Below the pieces are notes generated by a model, which worked only from the letters and a program-made list of their open reading frames with translations, was not told the DNA's origin and did no database searches. This document shows, piece by piece, positions 7,808 to 15,828 of a stretch of DNA of 48,321 nt. This DNA comes from an uncultured Lachnospiraceae bacterium (GTDB taxonomy: Bacteria; Bacillota; Clostridia; Lachnospirales; Lachnospiraceae), in the NCBI GenBank assembly GCA_947385785.1, contig CANDMH010000002.1:1-48321 (forward strand). Direction: 5' to 3'. The position numbers were made by a program, and so were the translations under genes. Every line of letters begins with the position of its first letter. Position 1 is the stretch's first letter.

Positions 7808-7841
7808 AAAAAAGGCCAAAAAGCAGCTGCTTTACGGCCTT
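7808..7841 (-). terminator. Predicted intrinsic terminator, minus strand
   Basis: Read on the minus strand, AAGGCC pairs with GGCCTT around an inner palindrome AAAGCAGCTGCTTT, and a run of six T follows. It could end transcription of the GH51 operon, whose last stop codon is at 8272, or of an RNA from the intervening tract. The same hairpin has no T-run on the plus strand. Confidence 0.6.
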
Positions 7842-8063
7842 ACATATGCGCCCGGCGGGCGCACCTTCCTTCAATCCTCTTAAACCTCACGGCGAGAGCC
7901 ATGGTGTTCGGCTATATCCTTCTCACTGCCGGGCGGATTCGGGACTTTCACCCGTTAGAAGGTGCAGGCAAACCTCTGCCCCAACGCACAGAAACCATTT
8001 CAGGACAGACTTGGGTATCCATCCATGTCAGCCCACTATCTGAAAGTACGTGTATACTATTGA

Positions 8064-8096
8064 ACCGCCCTGGTACCGGACGGTATGCCAGGTGGT
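8064..8096 (+). ncRNA. Possible group II intron domain V relic
   Basis: The 33 bases fold as an outer stem (ACCGCC then TGG with CCA then GGTGGT) and an inner stem TACC/GGTA closed by GGAC, with a two-base TG bulge. This is the architecture and approximate length (34 bases) of domain V. It resembles the ACCGCC...TACCGAACGGTA...GGTGGT form I recall from Firmicutes introns, and a CGC triad of the group IIC kind is present. The following GTGTGGAAGG also fits. No maturase gene and no clear domain VI are present, so at most this is a remnant. Evidence is from recall and folding by eye. Confidence 0.35.
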
Positions 8097-8129
8097 GTGG
8101 AAGGGGGACTAATTATGTTACTGTTCACT

Positions 8130-8224
8130 GGTGCCTCCGCGAGGTGTTTTCGTGCGCACTTTGCACGAACAATCCCAGGCAATCAAAGCGATTGCCTTGA
8201 CTGCGTGCGCCAAAATGAGCGCAC
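8130..8224. repeat. Hairpin cluster; left part recurs at 11053-11096
   Basis: Three perfect hairpins follow one another: TTCGTGC/GCACGAA (8149-8169), AGGCAATC/GATTGCCT (8177-8197) and GTGCGC/GCGCAC (8205-8224). The segment GGTGCCTCCGCGAGGTGTTT and the hairpin after it resemble GGTACCGCGAAGCGTTTTCA at 11053 and the hairpin there. This suggests a dispersed intergenic repeat placed downstream of genes. Confidence 0.55.
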
Positions 8225-8271
8225 TTTGACCGGAAAATAATAAAATCAGCCGATTTCTACAATACTCATAT

Positions 8272-10590
8272 CTACCGATACCCCATCACCGTCACCGAAT
8301 GCGCCGGGAAAGTGTACTCCAGCCGATTCTCCGTCACATCCCTCTCGTCCGCCGCCGGAACCACCCTGTCAGGCTGCTCAAAGGTATTCTCCGCCGCCAG
8401 GCTGTCCGCCGTAAGGGACAGAATCTCCACCTTCTTCCTCGCCTGTCCGGTGAGCTTCACCGTCACTGTCCTGTCCTCCCCTGTCAGGTTCACGGCCTTC
8501 AGGTAAGTCTTCCCGCAGTCCCTGTCCACGCTCGCGGCAAGGTAGAGCTCCTCCAGCTCGGGCAGCCTGTCCACAGTGTCATTCCACCGGACTCCGTTGA
8601 TCCAGGTCCGGATGCGCCGCCCGTCCACCTCCAGCTTCAGGCGGTATTCCGTATCCTCCACATGGAAAATCCTGTGGGAAATGGTAGATCCCTTTCCATT
8701 TACAATAGAAGTAATATTGCAGTCCCAGTTGTCCCAGCCGCCAAACTCCCACTGCACCATGCTGTTTCCGTTTCTGCCAAAAGTGATCTTCAGTCCCTTG
8801 CGCCCCGCGCTCCTGAGGAACGAAAAATCGACGGCATAATGACGGCTCTTGATATCTGCCAGGACATTCTCCCTGTTGGACAAATCGATCGCAAAATCAT
8901 CCATTGCCATTACCCTGCCGGTGTCATGGTCGGTCAAGGTCATATTCCAAATCCGGCCCTCCACGTCATTGCCGATGATGGCGAGCTGCCCCCACAGGGC
9001 GTCCTGCTCCAGAAGGGGAATGACCTCGTCCAGCCCCTCTGTCTCAAATGCCACCTCGTCCGTCCCCTGGGCCCGCATGAACATCTTCTGCACATGGTAA
9101 TTGGGTGTCTTCAGGATGGCATGGTTGTTAAACCAGAGCATGTCCGACTTCCAGTTCACATAGTCCACATTGCAGAGCATGGGCGCATAACAGGCCAGGG
9201 CCACTGCTTTGGCACGTTCCAGATGAGTCATATATGCCGCTTCCACGATGGCATTGTAGAACGTATTGCCCCAGGAGGCATATTCTCCCAGGAAGACCCT
9301 GGGACCATTTTCATCATAATCATCATAGTGGTGCATGTTGGCAAGGAACCATTCCGGCGCGGAATAATAATGCTCGTCCACCAGGTCAGAACCGTATTTC
9401 TTCGCGCTGTTCCAGCCGTCCTCATAGCCCTCTCCCACCGCAAAGGGCCCGGCGGTGTTGACAATCTTGATTTCGGGATATTTCTCCCGGATGGCCCTGT
9501 GGAAATAAGGATATCTCTCGAAGAAGCCCTCCCCTATCTCCTCGTTGCCCACTCCCACATATTCCAGATGGAAGCTTTCCGGATGCCCCATTTCCGCACG
9601 GACAGCCCCCATCCTGGTGGTTACGTCCCCATTGGCAAATTCAATCAGGTCCAGGGTCTCCTGTACCCATTCGCCGATATCCTCAAGGGGCACGCCCTCG
9701 CCCTTATGGGGATTGAACCCTCCCGGAACCACAGGCAGCGGCTTGGCGCCGATGTCTTCACAGAACAGGAAATATTCATAATAGCCCAGTCCCAGAGTCT
9801 GGTTGTAGCCCCAGTTATTCCTCCAGCTGGGACGCTCCTCCACCTTCCCTATGGTCCTGCTCCACCGATACATGGAATTCCTCGCATATTTATCCAGTGA
9901 GCCGTCATGGGTCAGGCAGCCTCCCGGGAAGCGCATAAATTTGGGCTTCATTTCCTCCAGGGCCTCCGCAATGTCCCGGCGCAGCCCTCCCTTCCTGCCC
10001 CTGAAAGTGTCCTGCGGGAACAGGGATACCATATCCAGCTCATATATCCCTTCTTCCTCAAAGCTCAGGTACAGATTACCGCAGAATGTGGTCTCCGACG
10101 CCTCCAGTGTCAGCTCATATTTCTGCCAGCTGCCGCCGCAGACACTCAGCGCCGCTTCCGCCACACTGCCGCCTTTATCGTCCTTTACGGCAATGCACAG
10201 CGCTTTCCGCGGCGGCTCTTCCCCGTCCCCGCGCACCCTCGCCCAGACACTGAAATCATATTTCCCGCCCGCCTGCAGAAACATACCTGTGTTAAAGCCC
10301 GTATTACGGATATAACCGCCCTTACGCGCCTGTACCTGAAGATAATGGGGATTCTCCCGGTTTAAGGGTTCCGCCGTCAGGACCTCCCACCGGATGTCCT
10401 CCGATTTGTCCCATGCGGTCAGGGCATGGTACTCCTTTCGGTCAAGTTCGCAGAACTCAAAGGAGCGGTTCTGCACCAGCTCCGCGTACAGACCGCCGTC
10501 CGCCGCGTGATTAATGTCCTCAAAAAATAAGCCGAAGAGATCTCCAAGCTCCTTATATGGCTGCTCCTGATGTACTGTAATTGTCTTCAT
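8272..10590 (-). CDS. Alpha-L-arabinofuranosidase, GH51-like (paralogue 1)
   Basis: Glycoside hydrolase predicted to release terminal arabinofuranose from arabinan or arabinoxylan fragments. It has 772 residues from ATG 10590, which follows AAAGGAAGA; the frame extends 15 residues further but without a binding site. The N-terminus has the family motif FGLFFEDINHAADGG. A region of about 130 residues resembling a CBM4/9-like jelly roll (around residues 95-220) is inserted before the barrel motif MRFPGGC. The likely acid/base is Glu350 in GVGNEEIGE and the likely nucleophile is Glu436 in LGEYASW. The C-terminus is a beta-rich arabinofuranosidase domain. There is no signal peptide, so it acts in the cytoplasm on imported oligosaccharides. 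It is the last gene of the locus and lies 41 bases after an AraC-type DNA-binding protein. A paralogue with the same architecture is at 33416-35773. Confidence 0.88.
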   Translation of the reverse strand: MKTITVHQEQPYKELGDLFGLFFEDINHAADGGLYAELVQNRSFEFCELDRKEYHALTAWDKSEDIRWEVLTAEPLNRENPHYLQVQARKGGYIRNTGFNTGMFLQAGGKYDFSVWARVRGDGEEPPRKALCIAVKDDKGGSVAEAALSVCGGSWQKYELTLEASETTFCGNLYLSFEEEGIYELDMVSLFPQDTFRGRKGGLRRDIAEALEEMKPKFMRFPGGCLTHDGSLDKYARNSMYRWSRTIGKVEERPSWRNNWGYNQTLGLGYYEYFLFCEDIGAKPLPVVPGGFNPHKGEGVPLEDIGEWVQETLDLIEFANGDVTTRMGAVRAEMGHPESFHLEYVGVGNEEIGEGFFERYPYFHRAIREKYPEIKIVNTAGPFAVGEGYEDGWNSAKKYGSDLVDEHYYSAPEWFLANMHHYDDYDENGPRVFLGEYASWGNTFYNAIVEAAYMTHLERAKAVALACYAPMLCNVDYVNWKSDMLWFNNHAILKTPNYHVQKMFMRAQGTDEVAFETEGLDEVIPLLEQDALWGQLAIIGNDVEGRIWNMTLTDHDTGRVMAMDDFAIDLSNRENVLADIKSRHYAVDFSFLRSAGRKGLKITFGRNGNSMVQWEFGGWDNWDCNITSIVNGKGSTISHRIFHVEDTEYRLKLEVDGRRIRTWINGVRWNDTVDRLPELEELYLAASVDRDCGKTYLKAVNLTGEDRTVTVKLTGQARKKVEILSLTADSLAAENTFEQPDRVVPAADERDVTENRLEYTFPAHSVTVMGYR

Positions 10591-10631
10591 ATGTCTTCCT
10601 TTCTCCATACCGATCCTGTTATCAGAGGATG

Positions 10632-10967
10632 TCACTGCCGCCCCTGCAGCTGCCGGTACCTGCCCGGGGTTATTCCCATGCGTCTGTTGAAAAAACGGAT
10701 AAAATTCTGCGGATTTGCATAACCAAGCCCTGCCGAAATCTCATTGACCTTCAATTCCGTGTGCAAAAGCAGCCGTTCCGCTTCCCCCAGTTTATACGCC
10801 TCCACAATGTCACTGTAAGATTTGCCGTCCGCAAGCCGCAGCGCCTTCCACACATAAGAGACATCTATTCCCAAAAGTCCGGCACATTCGTATAATGTAA
10901 GATTCCCCTTGTACTGATCCACCATCTGGTATACATCCTTTGTAATATCGGCCAGTCTGTCAACCAT
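10632..10967 (-). CDS. AraC-type DNA-binding protein, HTH domain only
   Basis: This is a 111-residue protein consisting almost entirely of the double helix-turn-helix of the AraC/XylS family. The first helix-turn-helix contains LTLYECAGLLGIDVSYVWKAL, and the second has VNEISAGLGYANPQNFIRFF followed by GITPGRYRQL. The start is ATG 10967 behind GGAGG with a six-base gap. An upstream in-frame ATG at 11048 is rejected because that extension crosses a 12-base-pair hairpin. It lacks the sensor domain usual in the family, so any ligand sensing must come from a partner, or it acts constitutively. It is co-oriented with and directly upstream of the GH51 gene, which suggests local control of arabinan use. 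Confidence 0.78.
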   Translation of the reverse strand: MVDRLADITKDVYQMVDQYKGNLTLYECAGLLGIDVSYVWKALRLADGKSYSDIVEAYKLGEAERLLLHTELKVNEISAGLGYANPQNFIRFFNRRMGITPGRYRQLQGRQ

Positions 10968-11001
10968 ATTTATCCTCCGGAGTGCATTTTTTGCATATTG
11001 T

Positions 11002-11038
11002 AAAAATCTCCTGCGGATTTCAACCCCAGGAGATTTTT
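11002..11038 (-). terminator. Strong hairpin: terminator or attenuator before the HTH gene
   Basis: AAAAATCTCCTG (11002-11013) and CAGGAGATTTTT (11027-11038) are perfect inverted repeats around a 13-base loop, so each strand ends in five T. On the minus strand it lies after the lipoprotein gene and 35 bases before the HTH gene. It can end the upstream transcript or act as a leader attenuator. Confidence 0.7.
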
Positions 11039-11052
11039 CGTTGTTCATTCAT

Positions 11053-11096
11053 CGGTACCGCGAAGCGTTTTCATGCGCCCAATGCGCGAAAATCCT
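11053..11096. repeat. Second copy of the 8130 intergenic repeat
   Basis: GGTACCGCGAAGCGTTTTCA followed by a TGCGC-rich hairpin matches the segment at 8130-8170 with several substitutions. It is followed by CCTG...CAGG around a GAAACGTTTTTC loop. Confidence 0.45.
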
Positions 11097-11187
11097 GAAA
11101 CGTTTTTCAACAGGATGCCGAACGCCCGCAACTGCCGGCTGCCTTCCCACTGCCTGCAAGGCGCTTACTCTGCAACGAATTCAAGTT

Positions 11188-11259
11188 AGGTATGCCATAA
11201 GTTACAGAGTGCCGTAAAATCAATGATTTCATAAAACCGGATTCTGCAATGGCATACCT
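11188..11259. repeat. Long-range inverted repeat downstream of the lipoprotein gene
   Basis: AGGTATGCCAT (11188-11198) and ATGGCATACCT (11249-11259) are perfect complements. An inner palindrome AAATCAATGATTT lies between them, so the RNA could form a nested structure in the 3' untranslated region. Confidence 0.55.
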
Positions 11260-11277
11260 GATAAAAAGCGTTAGAGC

Positions 11278-12948
11278 TTAATTGCCCGCCGCATGATAAG
11301 CCGCATTCATTTCATCTATAACAGTCTGCATACCCGCGCCAAGCCAGGTATTCAATACCTCTTCCAGTCCGGCGTCATCGATTTCCCCGGTGATGTAATC
11401 CCATCTTCCCTCGGTAATAATCTCATCCAGCTGTCCGCCCACAGAGTTATAAGTCTCGGAGCTGAAGCCTGCGCCATAGTTGGGGATGCAGTACTGCACA
11501 TTCTCTTCCGCCAGCTTCGCCTCCAGCAGATTGATGGGCGCTGTGGCCGGAGCTACCTGCAGATAGGCCGGGTCATCCTCATTTGCATAAGAATAAGTAA
11601 GAATCTGGTTCGCGCCGTTGGCATACTTCATCTCGCTGATCCCGTTTGCCGCCTTCTCGTCATCAGTGTATCTCACCGCATATCCGTCATCACCCATGTA
11701 ATAAGTAAGCCCCTCCCAACCAAAGTCGATCAGGTTTCTGATCTCAGGATCCATACACTGGTTAAGGAATTTCAGTACCCTCCTCAAATCCTCCTCGGTC
11801 TGGATATTCTTCCTGGAAATGCTGATGACCCTGTTGTAGCCGCTGGTAGGCAGGATATATTTGCCTTCTCCCTTTACGTCGATACCGCCCATCAGCATCA
11901 CCTCGGCATCGATTCCCTCATCGTCGAAATAAGTCTGGATCTTCCGCAGGTTGTCCAATGTGTCATTAGCGGATCCACCCTTATTGGTCCTGACTCCGTC
12001 GCGGGTTCCGGTTGCCCAGTCAACCTCCTTAAAGTCCTTGTTGATCAGCCCCATGGAATAGCACTCCCTGATCCAGACAAGGGCTTCCTTGTATTCACTG
12101 GTAAGCTGTGTCGGTATCAGGTCTCCGTTCTCGTCAATTCCCCACTTATTCGGCGCGCCGAACCAGCACTGGATCTGATCCCACATATCCGGATAAGAGA
12201 TGGTATAATAGCCTACCGTATCGTCCACCCCGTTCCCGTCAGGGTCGTTGTATGTAAAAGCGTACCACATATTGTAGACATCATCAATGGTCTTGGGTTC
12301 CGCCAGGCCCAGGTTGTCCAGCCAGTCCTTACGGTAGGCGAAGCCGTTCCGGGCCAGGGCCCTGATCCTGGGAAGCCCGTAAAAGCGTCCTTCCACACTG
12401 GCGTTCTGGTAGGTCATCTCCTCTATGGCGTTCAGATTGGGATAATCCTTGATATAGTCCGTCAGATCCCAGAAGTATCCCTCCTTGCAGGCACGGCTGT
12501 AAATGGCGTCCACCCCGTATACGCCGATATCCGGCAGGTCATTGGATGCAAGCAGCAGTTCCAGCGCGCCGCCGTCAAAAATCCAGGTGAGCTCTGTGTT
12601 GGACAGCTCCTCGATCTCCGCGTTCAGCCGCTTCCATTCCTCGGAAGGGGCGGCATTGTGATCCACATCCGAAGCGACGCTGATACTCAGCTTCAAGGGC
12701 GGCAGGTTCTCATCGTCCTCCGTGCCGGAAGCCGCCGCGCTGTCCTGTGCCTCTTCCTGGCTGCTCCCGGTTTCCTCCTGGCTGCTGCCTTCCCCGGAAG
12801 CCGCGTCACTGCCGGAAGCGCTGTCCGGCGTGCTGCTCACCGAGCCGGAATCCGCAGGCTCCCCGCCGCACCCCGCCATGGAGAACACCATTCCGGCGCT
12901 CAGTGCGCATGCTAACAGTCTAGCGATACTTTTTTTCTTCATTTTCAT
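11278..12948 (-). CDS. Sugar ABC transporter substrate-binding lipoprotein
   Basis: Extracellular solute-binding protein of the family 1 type (LplA-like), 556 residues. A signal peptide ends in a lipobox SMAGC (Cys near residue 27), so it should be lipid-anchored to the outer face of the membrane. A Ser/Glu/Ala-rich linker of about 50 residues precedes the binding domain. It would capture oligosaccharides for a MalF/MalG-type permease pair, most simply the pair at 15829-17741, from which it is separated by the lyase gene. It has a good promoter of its own at 13007-13035, so it may be expressed more strongly than the rest, as is common for binding proteins. No ATPase gene is nearby; these importers usually share an MsmK/MsmX-type ATPase. 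Confidence 0.88.
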   Translation of the reverse strand: MKMKKKSIARLLACALSAGMVFSMAGCGGEPADSGSVSSTPDSASGSDAASGEGSSQEETGSSQEEAQDSAAASGTEDDENLPPLKLSISVASDVDHNAAPSEEWKRLNAEIEELSNTELTWIFDGGALELLLASNDLPDIGVYGVDAIYSRACKEGYFWDLTDYIKDYPNLNAIEEMTYQNASVEGRFYGLPRIRALARNGFAYRKDWLDNLGLAEPKTIDDVYNMWYAFTYNDPDGNGVDDTVGYYTISYPDMWDQIQCWFGAPNKWGIDENGDLIPTQLTSEYKEALVWIRECYSMGLINKDFKEVDWATGTRDGVRTNKGGSANDTLDNLRKIQTYFDDEGIDAEVMLMGGIDVKGEGKYILPTSGYNRVISISRKNIQTEEDLRRVLKFLNQCMDPEIRNLIDFGWEGLTYYMGDDGYAVRYTDDEKAANGISEMKYANGANQILTYSYANEDDPAYLQVAPATAPINLLEAKLAEENVQYCIPNYGAGFSSETYNSVGGQLDEIITEGRWDYITGEIDDAGLEEVLNTWLGAGMQTVIDEMNAAYHAAGN

Positions 12949-13006
12949 TCCTCCGTTTCTTTTTCCCGCTGTTTTCTATTCGGTTTTGCTGTTAAATCTT
13001 ATCTTT

Positions 13007-13035
13007 ATTGTACTTTGTATGTTATCTGCATTCAA
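13007..13035 (-). promoter_or_regulatory. Predicted promoter of the lipoprotein gene
   Basis: On the minus strand, TTGAAT (13030-13035), 17 bases, and TACAAT (13007-13012) precede the ATG at 12948. A second TATAAT lies a little further upstream. Confidence 0.6.
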
Positions 13036-13087
13036 TATTATAACTTCTCAATCTGCTCCCGGAGGCCGTCAAAAATTCCTGTTCTTC

Positions 13088-15520
13088 CTATCCCTCCTCC
13101 CCTGCCAGCCCGGGAAGCACATACTGAAAATCCATGTCGCTCCCATAATAAAAGGAGGGATAACAGGGCTGATTATAGCAATTGTTCTGCCACGCCACAC
13201 CGCAGCGGTAAGTGGTATCCTGCATCATGGTAAACAGCTTATGCCCTGTCAGCTCCGTATTGGTATAGATGCGGATGGCCCGGCTGTCCTCCGTCCGCAG
13301 CACAAGCTCTTCCCGAAAATCCCCGAACAGGTCTGCGATCAGGCAGGGATTGCCTTTGGTGCCGTTATTGGCCGCGGTTCCCTCCGGCAGGAGCATGACA
13401 CCATGGGTATTGTCCACGATTGCTCCCCAGTGTCTGCCCTGCAGGTAATCCGCACCGTCTATAATCTGCGTCGTCAGGTCTGCCGCCCATCGGATACTGG
13501 CATTCGTACCCAGGGGCGGGAATTCCAGGAAATTCCCCCTGCAGTCCCGAAGCCCCATGGCCCATACCTGCAGCCCCCTGACTCCCGGAACCACGTCCCC
13601 GATCATGCAGCGTCCCAAATCTCCCTCGGCTCTTTCCCCGAAAAGCACCTCCCCGGTCTCGCCGTCCCGCAGGGCATAGCCGTAGGGAACGCTCCTTCCT
13701 CCTTCAAATACATTGAAGATTTCCATGCCCGGCCTGTCCGGATCGATACGGGCTACATGCATGGCGTCCCCATGGCCCAGTTTCCTAAGCTCCCCGTCCG
13801 GCATCCGGTCTTTCGTGGAATACAGCAGACTGCCGTCATGGTCGATGGCGGCCGCCCCATAGAGAATCTCATGGCAGCCGTCGCCGTCCACATCCGCCAC
13901 TGCCACGCTGTGGTTTCCCTGTCCGGCGATACAGCCATATACCAGGTCTGTCCCATCCCTGCCGCTGTGGCTTGCAAACGGATTGTCCATGGGTACATGG
14001 CCGCTGTCAACCCGAAACGTAAGCCTGTGCCTGCGCTGGAAAAAGTCATAGGCCGTGATGGTGGTCCGCGTATAATACCCCCTGCTGACAATCAGGTAAG
14101 GCCTCTCCCCGTCCAGATATCCCACGCAGGCCAGGAAACGGTCCACCCGGTTGCAGGGTTCGATGCGGTTCCACACATAATCTCCCCACATCAACCCGTC
14201 GTCCTCCCTGGGTACCGGGAAGGGAATGGTCTCAATCTCCTCCCCTTCCCCGGAAAACATGGTCAGGTATTCCGGCCCCCGGAAAATAAATCCCTCAAAA
14301 TGGCGCAAATCATTTTTATCGCTCCGGGAAGGCGCATATACATCCATAAAATAATCCGCCAGCGCCCTGGCATCCCCGTCCGACAGGGGATAATCGTATC
14401 GCTTCTCTATCCCGAAGCAGGCTTCCAGGGTATCCGGCCAGTGCCCATTTATAACCTCCGGATGCTCTCCCCAGGTCCGGAAACGTTCTACTATGTATTC
14501 ATAGTAATCTTCCGCCGAACAGACATAATTGTCCTGATTGGACCATCCCGCCTCCAGATCCTCCTTCGGCATGGTGATATACCGCTCGGAAACTGCCTGC
14601 CCATTTTCATCATAGCGGATGATCCTGGTGCCCGGCGCCGTCTTCACCGACAGCTCCGCTCTGCCGTCCCCGTCGAAGTCATATACCATGAACTGGGTGT
14701 AATGGGCTCCCGCGCGAATGTTCACCCCCATATCCAGACGCCACAGCAGACGCCCGTCCAGTTTATAGCAGTCGATATAGCAGTTGCCTGTATAGCCCCT
14801 GTGAGACACATCGTGGGAATTGGAAGGATCCCATTTGACAAAATATTCATATTCCCCGTCTCCGTCCACATCGCCCACGCTCATATCGTTGGCGGAATAA
14901 GTGTACGCCTGCCCTGCGGGAGTCACGCCGCCCTCAGGAATCCGCAGGGGGATTTCCAGGTAATTCTCCCCACTGTTCCAGGCTTTCACAGGCTCGCAGG
15001 GCTCTCCCTCCACGCCGCTCCTGACGGGCGCCACCTGGTAGAAATCTTCCATCCCGCCCTCCGCGTCAAGATAATTCGTGCTGTCGGTCACCATGGCAAT
15101 TGCTTTGCCGTTTTTGTAGACACGGTAATCCGTTCCTGTCATGCCGGTGGCGCTATACCCGCCTGCCTCCTGCTTCAGCATCCGCCATCCCAGGAAAATC
15201 CCTTCCAGGGTCTTCACCGCGGCCAGGCCCCGGTTCAGCGCCTCAAGCTGCTCCTGCAGCTGATAAGACACGGGCGTCTTTATTTTAGGGCTGCGCTCCC
15301 ACATTTCCCCTTCCTTCCACGCTTCCACGTAGAGATACTGGGGAACATGTGTGGATTTGTGCAGCGTACAGGCGCAGACGCTTCCCTCCTGTATCAGCTG
15401 ATACCGCATGGCGGGCGTATCCGTATCCGACCAGTACACCCGGTAGGACGACGCCCCTGCCACAGGCTCCCAGACAAGCGTCACGCTCTGCCGCTCCACG
15501 CGCTCAATCCGTACCTTCAT
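13088..15520 (-). CDS. Rhamnogalacturonan lyase, PL11-like, cytoplasmic
   Basis: Predicted polysaccharide lyase that cleaves the rhamnose-galacturonate backbone of rhamnogalacturonan I by beta-elimination. The 810 residues start with a fibronectin-III-like domain (VERQSVTLVWEPVAGASSYR). An eight-bladed propeller follows, with repeated calcium-binding DxDGDG motifs (VGDVDGDGEYEYFVKW, YDFDGDGRAE, VADVDGDGCHE). The stretch WDPSNSHDVSHRGYTGNCY is typical of the YesW/YesX family. There is no signal peptide, as in cytoplasmic YesX. The ATG at 15520 follows GGGAGG. The gene sits between the second permease pair and the lipoprotein binding protein, which points to import of rhamnogalacturonan oligosaccharides before cleavage. 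Confidence 0.88.
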   Translation of the reverse strand: MKVRIERVERQSVTLVWEPVAGASSYRVYWSDTDTPAMRYQLIQEGSVCACTLHKSTHVPQYLYVEAWKEGEMWERSPKIKTPVSYQLQEQLEALNRGLAAVKTLEGIFLGWRMLKQEAGGYSATGMTGTDYRVYKNGKAIAMVTDSTNYLDAEGGMEDFYQVAPVRSGVEGEPCEPVKAWNSGENYLEIPLRIPEGGVTPAGQAYTYSANDMSVGDVDGDGEYEYFVKWDPSNSHDVSHRGYTGNCYIDCYKLDGRLLWRLDMGVNIRAGAHYTQFMVYDFDGDGRAELSVKTAPGTRIIRYDENGQAVSERYITMPKEDLEAGWSNQDNYVCSAEDYYEYIVERFRTWGEHPEVINGHWPDTLEACFGIEKRYDYPLSDGDARALADYFMDVYAPSRSDKNDLRHFEGFIFRGPEYLTMFSGEGEEIETIPFPVPREDDGLMWGDYVWNRIEPCNRVDRFLACVGYLDGERPYLIVSRGYYTRTTITAYDFFQRRHRLTFRVDSGHVPMDNPFASHSGRDGTDLVYGCIAGQGNHSVAVADVDGDGCHEILYGAAAIDHDGSLLYSTKDRMPDGELRKLGHGDAMHVARIDPDRPGMEIFNVFEGGRSVPYGYALRDGETGEVLFGERAEGDLGRCMIGDVVPGVRGLQVWAMGLRDCRGNFLEFPPLGTNASIRWAADLTTQIIDGADYLQGRHWGAIVDNTHGVMLLPEGTAANNGTKGNPCLIADLFGDFREELVLRTEDSRAIRIYTNTELTGHKLFTMMQDTTYRCGVAWQNNCYNQPCYPSFYYGSDMDFQYVLPGLAGEEG

Positions 15521-15828
15521 CTATGTCCTCCCTTCTCATCCCGCATCCTCTGCGGGATTTTTTCTCTGTTCATCTGCTCTTTTCTTTCTCATATTCCATT
15601 CTTTCATTATTCTTTCAGACAAGGCAGCTTACCGCCGTCTTCCTTTTCCCCGGAACCGGGAGCATCCCTTCCTCCAGGATGCCCCATGCCGGGCGGCGCA
15701 GGAGGAATACTTCTCTCACTCCGGCAGCACCCTCACGCCAGGGCGGCACAGCTGAAATCCTTTCCGCGGAAGACCCTTGGGAATTGTCAACTTCCTTACG
15801 TAGAATTTCCCGCGAGAGAATCATTTTA
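15521..15828. other. Intergenic region between the permease and the lyase gene
   Basis: No convincing gene is seen. A minus-strand open frame across it continues the permease region but has no family features. The tract contains GCATCC/GGATGC near 15661-15681 and the hairpin at 15540-15563. The original permease stop is TAA at 15829-15831. Confidence 0.5.
15540..15563 (+). terminator. Hairpin with T-run, plus-strand sense
   Basis: CCCGCA (15540-15545) pairs with TGCGGG (15551-15556), and six T follow at 15558-15563. It would stop plus-strand transcripts from entering the intergenic region. On the minus strand it forms a leader hairpin just before the lyase ribosome binding site. Confidence 0.5.

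Larger units (their letters stand above)
7842..8271. other. Non-coding tract between convergent genes
   Basis: I see no credible protein here. The tract holds a GC-rich segment with GCGCCCGGCGGGCGC near its left end, a possible group II intron domain V relic at 8064-8096, and three perfect hairpins at 8149-8224. It may be the scar of a mobile element or an untranslated RNA. Confidence 0.5.

Noticed and set aside
7766-8200. Plus-strand open frame of 144 codons after the ABC permease
   Set aside because: Arg/Cys-rich composition, no binding site, overlaps the permease end and crosses the hairpin and possible intron relic.
7842-8271. CRISPR array or TPP riboswitch near the ABC operon
   Set aside because: No regularly spaced identical repeats with unique spacers, and no match to the conserved TPP riboswitch segments on either strand.
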